Below, piece after piece: positions 1 to 5,244 of a stretch of 7,566 bases of DNA; position 1 is the stretch's first letter, and every line of letters begins with the position of its first letter. The notes under the pieces are model-generated. The model made no database searches. It saw only the letters and a list, made by a program, of their open reading frames with translations, and had not been told where the DNA came from. The stretch comes from C7867-006 sp964453075 (lineage in GTDB: Bacteria > Patescibacteriota > Minisyncoccia > Phycocordibacterales > DATDWN01): positions 1 through 7,566 of the forward strand of contig CAYVNM010000012.1 in NCBI GenBank assembly GCA_964453075.1. Direction: 5' to 3'. Both the position numbers and the translations under genes were made by a program.

Positions 1-52
1 GATATGCTTGCAGTAATGATACATCTTCTCCTTTACTTCCTACTGTGAGTGT
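1..52 (-). other. Start of a peptidoglycan-binding (PGB_1-like) domain
   Basis: The last residues in the window, RTLTVGSKGEDVSLLQAY, match the beginning of PGB_1 domains (L-x-x-G-x-x-G-x-D-V-x-x-L-Q). In surface proteins of this bacterial group the motif is often C-terminal after a Pro/Thr linker. Only about 18 residues are visible, so the call rests on the motif and its position. Confidence 0.65.
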
Positions 53-3000
53 ACGTGTGATGTTGGGTCCTGGTGTTACTGGTTTGGTTGTTGTTGGTTG
101 TTGTGGTGTTTGTGTCTGTGCTGGTGTGGTTGGGGTTTGGGGTGTAAATTCATCTGCTGGTGTTGATGGGCCAGGAGTCACTATCCCCACAGGTCCACTT
201 CCTCCTCCACTTGGTGGAGGAGACGGAGGTGGAGTGATAGTTGGGAATACAACATTTGTAGCTGGAGTAATAAATGTTTGATTAACAGATGTGGTTGTAT
301 TGTTAACGCCATCTCTTGCTGTTATGTGATAGTTGTATGTTGTGTTAGGCAAAAGTCCTGTCAGAGTTACTGTGTGTATAGTTGTTCCATTTGAATTTAG
401 TGTTGAACCATATGCTGATGTTAAACCATATTGCACTCCACTAGTAGATGTTTCGTCTGTTATCCACGTTATTTTTGCTGTTGTTTGTGTAATATTAGAA
501 ACAACAATAGACGATATCGTAGGTGGAACAGTATCAGTAGGTGGAGTTGGTTCTACAGGCACCTCAACTGGTGGTGTTGGTGTTTCAACTGGAGGAGTGA
601 CTGGTGGAGTGATTGGAGGGGTGACGGGAGGAGTTGTCCCATCATTAACATTTATGTTCGCCGTAAACGATTCGGAAACTGCATTATTGTTATCATATGC
701 CACAGCTTTAATTGAATGATTGCCCATGGAAATATTTTTCCACGAGAAAGCATAAGACGCTGTAGTATCTGTCGTTATAAGTGTTGAACCATCGTAAAAC
801 TCAACCTTTGATATCGTACCATCCAGATCACTAGCTGAAGCTGATAATGTTATAGATGTAGGAGATGTAAATGCTTGGTCTTTACCTGGTGATGTTAAGT
901 TTACTGAAGGAGGAATGTTTCCTGTACTGGTTAAGGTAAAGCTTTTTGGGGAACCAGGAAGTAATTTTAGTAAGTTTGAATTAGATGTATCTACACCATA
1001 TATATAGACAGATCTAGTAACACCATCCCTGTATTGAGCAGGTATTACATAATCAAAACCATGACTATCGCTAGCACTATAGCTAATATTTATATCTGGT
1101 CGAGCAACATTTGTTCTAAAATTAGTTATTAATTGTCCACCCCCATCAACAGGACCATCGAAATATATTCGTACATTGTTTCCAGAATTTTTTGCATCCA
1201 AATCCATCGTCCAACCTTTTATTGCCCCACCAGATGTTATTTCATCAAAATTACCAACGGGAAGATTATTACCCATACTTTGTGTCGGTGGTGTGACTGG
1301 GGGTGGAGTAGTTGGAGGTGGAGTAGTGGTTGTGTTATTTGTTGTAATACTAACAGCACTAGACGTTGTTTTGTTACCCATTGCATCACGAGCAACAGCT
1401 GTTAATGTGTGAGCACCATTTGAAACACTAGTAGAATTCCATGATACAGAATATGGAGCGTTCAAATCCTCCCCACCAACATTAACGTTATCTACTTTAA
1501 ATTGGACGCCGATTACTCCGATATTATCGGATGAATTGGCGGTAATAGTAATAGCATCTTGAACAGTAGAAGAATTTGCAGGAGATGTGATTGACACTGT
1601 TGGTGGTGTTGTATCAACTGAACTTGAATCGTAGTTCTTCGGAGACCCAGCGATTTCTGAATATTTGGTTGTGTCGTTTAAATCAATCGCATAGATATGA
1701 ATAGCGTGTGGCAATCCGTTTGCATATTGAGAAGGAATTGTGTATTTAAAACCATGACTGCCTGTTATTCCATACGCAACGTTAACGTCTGACCTAGAGT
1801 CATTTGTTGTTTGAGTCCTCATTACGGTCCCCACACCCTTTGGACCATCTACATACATCTGAACCGTTACCATATCAAAACCATTATCTGGATCGAAGGC
1901 CCATCCTTCAATCACTGCTGAGCTAGTTATTTTGTCAAAATTACCGACAGGCATACGGTTAACCCCAGTCGCAGAATACAGTACAGTAATATTACTTGAT
2001 AAAGCTTTATTACCTGCTCCATCTGTAGCCTCAGCAAAAAAGATGTGATTGCCCTCTGTCAAACCAACTGGTGGAGTCCAGTTTATGGAATACGGTGCTG
2101 TGTTATCTACCCCAATCAACACACCATCAAATTTAAATAATACTTCAGAGATTCCGGTATTAGCTACACTGTTAGAATCCGAGGCCTCAGCAGTAATAGT
2201 TAGGTTAGAACTAGGCCCTATTATTATATTTTTAATTGGAGAAACAAGGGAAACTGTGGGAGGAATTGTATCTGCACTAGAACCCACTACAAGATTGATA
2301 GCACCAGAAACACTAGATAAACCAGAGTTATCATAAGCTTTAGCTGTTACACTATAGTTGCCCGCAGGAACAGCCGACCAATTAATCGAATATGGAGAAG
2401 TGGTGTCAGTACCAAGAAGAAAAGATCCATTGTAAAAATCTACTTTAGTAATCGAACCGTCTTGATCATTAGCTATGGCCGCTAAAATAAAACCAGCTGG
2501 TGGTAGTGCTGTGAATTTATTTGTAGTTAAGACAACAGTTGGCGCATAGGATATCGCTGCACCCTGTTGTGTAATTGTAATTTGGTGTTCACCAGAAGGA
2601 TTAGTTGTAAATGAAATACTACCAGCAGATACATTACCAGATTGTTTGGCAAATTCTGTTCTTAAATCTGGAGCAGTTATTGTTTGTGTCGTAACCGCAC
2701 CCGTACTAATATTTTTATCACTAATAGTGTAACTGATACCAGAACTTAGGTCATTAATAATGTGTCTTGTTAATCCGCTTGTACCAGCTCCATACTTGTA
2801 TGATATGTTTTGTCCTGAAAGATTTAATGGCTCTTCGTTGGTTGCAAACATGACCACCGTATTATCTTGTCCAGTCACCCTGTTTATATATACACCCTGC
2901 ATCTTTCCTTCGATAGATTCTACTAAACGAGTCTCTACCATGGTGCTCACCATATTTGCATCCGCCGTCTGGACAACATGTAAGAAATTTTCTTTAGAAT

Positions 3001-5179
3001 TATTTTGTGTTGGAAGAACATCAACAGTATACGCACCAACATAAAAAGCACCCCAGTCTCTCATTAGATTAGTGTTCCCTGAATAAATCACTGCTTCCCC
3101 AGTGTCTCTCTCAAATTCGTGGTTTAAACCACCGACTTTTTCTATTTTTACCGACTTTGGTAATAATGTTTTTACAAAAACACGACCATGAGCACTGGAA
3201 TTTATACCGGGTTTGTATGGATCTGAAAGATTATTACTTATAGTAATTTGGTTAGCGTTTGAATATACAGTTTTTCCTTCTCTTGCAACATTAGCAGTAC
3301 CGTTGATTACAGGATCATATGCCATGTTTAATTCCCAACGTTTGAGAATCTCCGGTCTAGTAGTTTCTACCCTATCAAACACGACAATGTAGTCTGATTG
3401 CTCGTAGCTTGATGGACGAATAAGAGTATACTGTCTCGTATAATTACTAACACGACTTCTGTCGTAATTACGCACGAGATCAGTATAAACATAATCAAAC
3501 TTTCCGTTAACCGTGTAAGGTTGATATCTTTCTACTCCACCTCTGTAAGCAACATGACTAGAGTTAAGAACACGAATATCACTATCAGACAATCCGTCAT
3601 TAATAAAACCGCCAGTGCCATCCGTAGATATTGTGGCTGGATCATTAAATCGCATTACATTCTGACGTTGTGTAGCAGAAGCTCCGTCTGCTCTATGATA
3701 GGCAACTTTTTTGAATATTAAGGGGCCACCATATTTGTCTATACTGAAACCCAGAGGAACTCCATTGGCAGTTCCTCCACCCGCTGTGCCCCATGTGTGT
3801 CCGTCGTACTGATATGGAGGTGCACCAATTACAAAAGCAAGATCGTCCTTATTTTCAAAACCGGATCTAGAGAACACCATACCTAGACCTGCAAAATATT
3901 CAGTAAGTGGCAAACCAAGCTGTTGAGGCGATTTTTGCACAACACTGTTATCTCCCAATAAAGCCTCCTCTAACAACTCTGCTGGAATCTTGGAGACAGA
4001 AGCACCTCCACCACTAACTACCAACCACCGAGATAAACCAGCCATGTTGGGATCTGTATTCTTAAGTGGTCCAGTTAACATCTGAATATGAAGAAGGGCG
4101 TCGCCACCAATACTATCGTTCACAGACATCTGACCCCATTTTAAATATTTACTTCTATTCCATGGTGAAGATAAATAAGCCAAAAATTTAGAGTGATATC
4201 TCATATAATCAGCGTTTGCAATAAACGTTCCTTGAATGAAATAATCAACATTTGTTGCAGTACGCCAACCATCTAAATGAAAAATGTGTCGACCAGAATG
4301 GTTCCCATATGCATATGCACTTATTTCTGATGGTCCTCCGTTATGTTGAGCTATAAAATTCTGCGCATCAAGAGCTTTTCCATTTAACATGTGCTCATCG
4401 AATCTATTCACTATTGAAATCGCATCCGCATCGGCAAACCCATCACCATAAATAGCTAGCCCAATATACCAAGGAAAACGATACTGCTCATGATACTCTG
4501 AGCTCATTATACCCCCACCCTTCAAACAAAGACCTACATGGGCCAACCAATCTGCCACAATCTTTTTTTGTGCTGTTGTAAAATTTGTATAGTTCCAAGT
4601 CCAATCATAAGCCCTGGCTACTATAGTATAATTCTCTCCACTACCGTGAAAATTTTCTACCTTACTGGAATTAGCTACGGCACAATCAACGGGAACAGAA
4701 GCATAACTCATTATTATTTGAACAGCACGATCTCCAAAATCATTTATTGTTTTGCCTCCATAGTTTATCCCTGGAACTTCTCCGAGTAAATAAATCAGGG
4801 CGTGATAATCGGCAGCATTACCCGCCCCCACATCATTAGCCAAAACATTTGAAGAAAAACCCTCTACTACAAGATCCACTAGCTTCTGATACTCCGCCTT
4901 GTTTGGTCCAGCCATTTTTTGTCTAAAGCTTTCTAAGGTACTAGGAGTTATGTGTAATCGTGGATGTACTCTTTGAGTTATTGGACTTCCGGGCATGAAA
5001 GTGGCAGCCTCAGCAACCTTAGTTTCAAATAACTCCGGACCATAATTTACTTTATTGATTGAGTTTACAAGAAAAGTCGTGGCTGTCACGACTATCAATA
5101 GAAACACACTCCAGTGATGCTCGTTACGATTCGGGTGGTTATGCCAGTCGCTATACCATTTTGGTTGTGTTTTTATCAT
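1..5179 (-). CDS. Giant membrane-anchored heparinase II/III-like polysaccharide lyase with Ig-like, FN3 and peptidoglycan-binding modules (3' end outside window)
   Basis: A single open frame of 1726 codons reads without a stop from ATG 5177-5179 to the left edge, so the C-terminus is missing. The start is set by an in-frame TAA at 5207-5209 with no other ATG, GTG or TTG between; no good Shine-Dalgarno is visible. Order of parts: His/Asn-rich tail (1-23), one membrane helix (about 24-39), then a region resembling heparinase II/III lyases (HPRLHITP at 72, AYDWTW at 190, GNH at 292-294, RSGF at 438, GFSID at 477, VVFDRVE at 599). These enzymes normally cleave uronic-acid polysaccharides by beta-elimination. 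After about 780 come four Ig-like domains, two copies of a ~105-residue module, Pro/Thr linkers, an FN3 domain and the start of a PGB_1-like domain (LTVGSKGEDVSLLQAY). The protein is probably anchored in the membrane and displayed outside. Fold assignment is fairly firm; substrate and activity are unknown, since key motif residues differ from classical heparinases. Confidence 0.85.
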   Translation of the reverse strand, partial: MIKTQPKWYSDWHNHPNRNEHHWSVFLLIVVTATTFLVNSINKVNYGPELFETKVAEAATFMPGSPITQRVHPRLHITPSTLESFRQKMAGPNKAEYQKLVDLVVEGFSSNVLANDVGAGNAADYHALIYLLGEVPGINYGGKTINDFGDRAVQIIMSYASVPVDCAVANSSKVENFHGSGENYTIVARAYDWTWNYTNFTTAQKKIVADWLAHVGLCLKGGGIMSSEYHEQYRFPWYIGLAIYGDGFADADAISIVNRFDEHMLNGKALDAQNFIAQHNGGPSEISAYAYGNHSGRHIFHLDGWRTATNVDYFIQGTFIANADYMRYHSKFLAYLSSPWNRSKYLKWGQMSVNDSIGGDALLHIQMLTGPLKNTDPNMAGLSRWLVVSGGGASVSKIPAELLEEALLGDNSVVQKSPQQLGLPLTEYFAGLGMVFSRSGFENKDDLAFVIGAPPYQYDGHTWGTAGGGTANGVPLGFSIDKYGGPLIFKKVAYHRADGASATQRQNVMRFNDPATISTDGTGGFINDGLSDSDIRVLNSSHVAYRGGVERYQPYTVNGKFDYVYTDLVRNYDRSRVSNYTRQYTLIRPSSYEQSDYIVVFDRVETTRPEILKRWELNMAYDPVINGTANVAREGKTVYSNANQITISNNLSDPYKPGINSSAHGRVFVKTLLPKSVKIEKVGGLNHEFERDTGEAVIYSGNTNLMRDWGAFYVGAYTVDVLPTQNNSKENFLHVVQTADANMVSTMVETRLVESIEGKMQGVYINRVTGQDNTVVMFATNEEPLNLSGQNISYKYGAGTSGLTRHIINDLSSGISYTISDKNISTGAVTTQTITAPDLRTEFAKQSGNVSAGSISFTTNPSGEHQITITQQGAAISYAPTVVLTTNKFTALPPAGFILAAIANDQDGSITKVDFYNGSFLLGTDTTSPYSINWSAVPAGNYSVTAKAYDNSGLSSVSGAINLVVGSSADTIPPTVSLVSPIKNIIIGPSSNLTITAEASDSNSVANTGISEVLFKFDGVLIGVDNTAPYSINWTPPVGLTEGNHIFFAEATDGAGNKALSSNITVLYSATGVNRMPVGNFDKITSSAVIEGWAFDPDNGFDMVTVQMYVDGPKGVGTVMRTQTTNDSRSDVNVAYGITGSHGFKYTIPSQYANGLPHAIHIYAIDLNDTTKYSEIAGSPKNYDSSSVDTTPPTVSITSPANSSTVQDAITITANSSDNIGVIGVQFKVDNVNVGGEDLNAPYSVSWNSTSVSNGAHTLTAVARDAMGNKTTSSAVSITTNNTTTTPPPTTPPPVTPPTQSMGNNLPVGNFDEITSGGAIKGWTMDLDAKNSGNNVRIYFDGPVDGGGQLITNFRTNVARPDINISYSASDSHGFDYVIPAQYRDGVTRSVYIYGVDTSNSNLLKLLPGSPKSFTLTSTGNIPPSVNLTSPGKDQAFTSPTSITLSASASDLDGTISKVEFYDGSTLITTDTTASYAFSWKNISMGNHSIKAVAYDNNNAVSESFTANINVNDGTTPPVTPPITPPVTPPVETPTPPVEVPVEPTPPTDTVPPTISSIVVSNITQTTAKITWITDETSTSGVQYGLTSAYGSTLNSNGTTIHTVTLTGLLPNTTYNYHITARDGVNNTTTSVNQTFITPATNVVFPTITPPPSPPPSGGGSGPVGIVTPGPSTPADEFTPQTPTTPAQTQTPQQPTTTKPVTPGPNITRTLTVGSKGEDVSLLQAY
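56..259 (-). repeat. Long Pro/Ser/Thr/Gln/Gly linker (residues ~1641-1708)
   Basis: The linker is rich in PPPSPPPSGGSG, TPTTPAQTQTPQQPTTTKP and similar runs. On the plus strand this shows as a strongly G/T-skewed stretch around 61-150. It separates the FN3 domain from the peptidoglycan-binding motif and contains a perfect 9-bp hairpin at 202-222. Confidence 0.8.
202..222. repeat. Perfect 9-bp inverted repeat with 3-base loop inside the Pro/Ser/Gly linker
   Basis: CTCCTCCAC (202-210), TTG, GTGGAGGAG (214-222). An outer 5-bp arm pairs TCCAC (194-198) with GTGGA (229-233). On the transcribed strand no T-run follows, so it is not an intrinsic terminator. It may simply reflect Pro codons (CCN) facing Gly/Ser codons in PPPSGGSG. 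Confidence 0.6.
260..526 (-). other. Fibronectin type III domain (residues ~1552-1640)
   Basis: PPTISSIVVSNITQTTAKITW, then SGVQYGLTSAYG and TLTGLLPNTTYNYHITARDG, are the standard FN3 strand landmarks: a Trp in strand B, a Tyr in strand C, and the L-x-P-x-T-x-Y motif before strand F. It resembles the purple-acid-phosphatase-like FN3 subtype common on bacterial surface proteins. It probably acts as a spacer. Confidence 0.85.
530..637 (-). repeat. Low-complexity Pro/Thr/Val linker (residues ~1515-1550)
   Basis: The protein reads as near-repeats of TPPV and PPVE, giving imperfect 9-12 base repeats (GGTGGAGT-like on the plus strand). Such linkers are usually extended and make a flexible or stalk-like spacer. 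Slippage in units that keep the frame could change its length between strains (inference). Confidence 0.8.
647..913 (-). other. Ig-like domain 4 (residues ~1423-1511)
   Basis: PPSVNLTSP, then DLDGTISKVEFYDGSTLITTD, then YAFSW and HSIKAVAYDNNNAVSESF. It is closest in pattern to Ig-like domain 1 (DGSITKVDFYNGS), so these two probably belong to the same subfamily. Confidence 0.8.
944..1261 (-). repeat. Duplicated ~105-residue module, copy B (residues 1307-1412)
   Basis: This copy starts PVGNFDEITSGG and ends GSPK. It shares with copy A the elements PVGNFD, ITS, I-x-GW, DGP-x-x-G, the D-V/I-N strand, SHGF-x-Y-x-IP-x-QY and IY-x-x-D. The DNA copies have diverged well beyond the protein landmarks, which points to an old duplication kept by selection rather than a recent slip. 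A Pro/Thr linker (residues ~1283-1300) lies directly before it. Confidence 0.75.
1340..1606 (-). other. Ig-like domain 3 (residues ~1192-1280)
   Basis: PPTVSITSP opens the domain, followed by ITITANSSDNIGVIGVQFKVD, the strand APYSVSW and HTLTAVARDAMGNK. This is the same Ig-like fold signature as domains 1, 2 and 4. It separates module A from the Pro/Thr linker that precedes module B. Confidence 0.8.
1637..1951 (-). repeat. Duplicated ~105-residue module, copy A (residues 1077-1181)
   Basis: This copy runs from PVGNFDKITSS to GSPK. Landmarks are IEGWAFDPD, YVDGPKGVG, DVNVAYGI, SHGFKYTIPSQY and IYAID. Copy B at 944-1261 keeps the same landmarks in the same order and nearly the same length. It is beta-rich with conserved Gly, Trp and Asp, and sits between Ig-like domains. 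I do not recognise a named family. A carbohydrate- or surface-binding role is possible but is inference from its position in a lyase. Confidence 0.75.
1976..2542 (-). other. Tandem Ig-like domains 1 and 2 (residues ~880-966 and ~973-1068)
   Basis: Ig1 has the common bacterial Ig signature: DGSITKVDFYNGSFLLGTD, then SPYSINW, then YSVTAKAYDNSG. Ig2 repeats it: IPPTVSLVSP, VLFKFDGVLIGVDN, APYSINW, HIFFAEATDGAGN. These resemble the Big_7-type Ig domains often strung along bacterial surface enzymes as spacers or weak glycan binders. A spacer role is inferred. Confidence 0.8.
2840..4966 (-). other. Heparinase II/III-like catalytic region (residues ~72-780)
   Basis: Residues ~72-400 are helix-rich and carry signatures of the alpha/alpha-toroid half: HPRLHITPSTLESFRQKM, ARAYDWTW and YAYGNHSGRHIFHLDGW. 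GNH at 292-294 is a candidate catalytic Asn/His position. Residues ~425-770 look like the beta-sandwich half: YFAGLGMVFSRSGF, YDGH at 458-461, LGFSIDKYGGPLIF, an arginine-rich strand near 570-587, YIVVFDRVE and LLPKSVKIEKVGG, the last typical of the heparinase II C-terminal sheets. Family assignment rests on motif order and spacing read by eye. In classical members the sandwich motif is H-x-H-x-D followed closely by the F-x-I/L strand; here it is a single DGH, a Gly/Ala/Thr-rich insertion, then the strand. Confidence 0.7.
5056..5110 (-). other. Single N-terminal membrane anchor of the giant lyase (residues ~24-41)
   Basis: Residues SVFLLIVVTATTFLVNSI form the only clear hydrophobic helix in the protein. 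It follows a 23-residue tail containing WHNHPNRNEHHW. There is no lipobox Cys and no obvious signal-peptidase site (AEAA at 56-59 lies too far downstream to be convincing), so an uncleaved signal anchor with the catalytic region outside the cell is the simplest reading. Confidence 0.7.
5075..5093 (-). other. Terminator-like 7-bp hairpin inside the membrane-anchor codons
   Basis: On the coding strand AGTCGTG-ACAGC-CACGACT forms a perfect 7-bp stem with a 5-base loop, followed by TTTCTTG. It begins about 86 bases after the start codon, within residues ~29-36. The stem is short and the T-run is broken, so it is at most a weak pause or attenuator and may be chance. Confidence 0.3.
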
Positions 5180-5244
5180 GAATTTTTTGTTACTCTGTAC
5201 TACATATTATAAATTATATAAGAAACCCCGTAAACAGACTCCTC
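5180..5244. other. 65-base gap between the MurJ-like gene and the lyase gene
   Basis: This is the only intergenic stretch longer than one base in the window. It holds the predicted promoter. No GC-rich hairpin with a T-run is visible, so read-through from the MurJ-like gene into the lyase is possible. An AGGAGGAG run lies at the MurJ stop (5239-5246), with no usable start codon at a proper distance. Confidence 0.6.
5206..5234 (-). promoter_or_regulatory. Sigma70-like promoter for the giant lyase gene
   Basis: On the minus strand a -35 box TTTACG (5229-5234, four of six consensus bases) and a -10 box TATAAT (5206-5211, six of six) are separated by exactly 17 bases. Transcription would start near 5199, leaving a leader of about 20 bases before ATG 5179. 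A second overlapping TATAAT (5213-5218) lacks a matching -35. The lyase could therefore be expressed independently of the upstream operon. Confidence 0.55.

Noticed and set aside
530..637. Repeat tract as a CRISPR array
   Set aside because: The units are short, contiguous and imperfect with no spacers, and they encode a Pro-rich linker in frame.
45..719. Plus-strand open frames encoding Val/Gly-rich or Trp/Cys-rich proteins (45-281, 333-719, 431-715)
   Set aside because: They are antisense shadows of the Pro/Thr-rich linkers and domains of the giant minus-strand gene; composition is skewed and there is no domain or convincing ribosome site.
1133..4789. Plus-strand open frames of 66-95 codons across the lyase gene
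   Set aside because: All lie fully inside the continuous minus-strand frame whose translation shows clear domain motifs; none has recognisable protein features.
2840..4966. Hyaluronate lyase (PL8) as the catalytic domain
   Set aside because: The HPRLHITP opening, GNH motif and LLPKSVKIEKVGG element fit heparinase II/III-like enzymes better, and the PL8 Asn-Trp-Trp catalytic-cleft motif was not seen.
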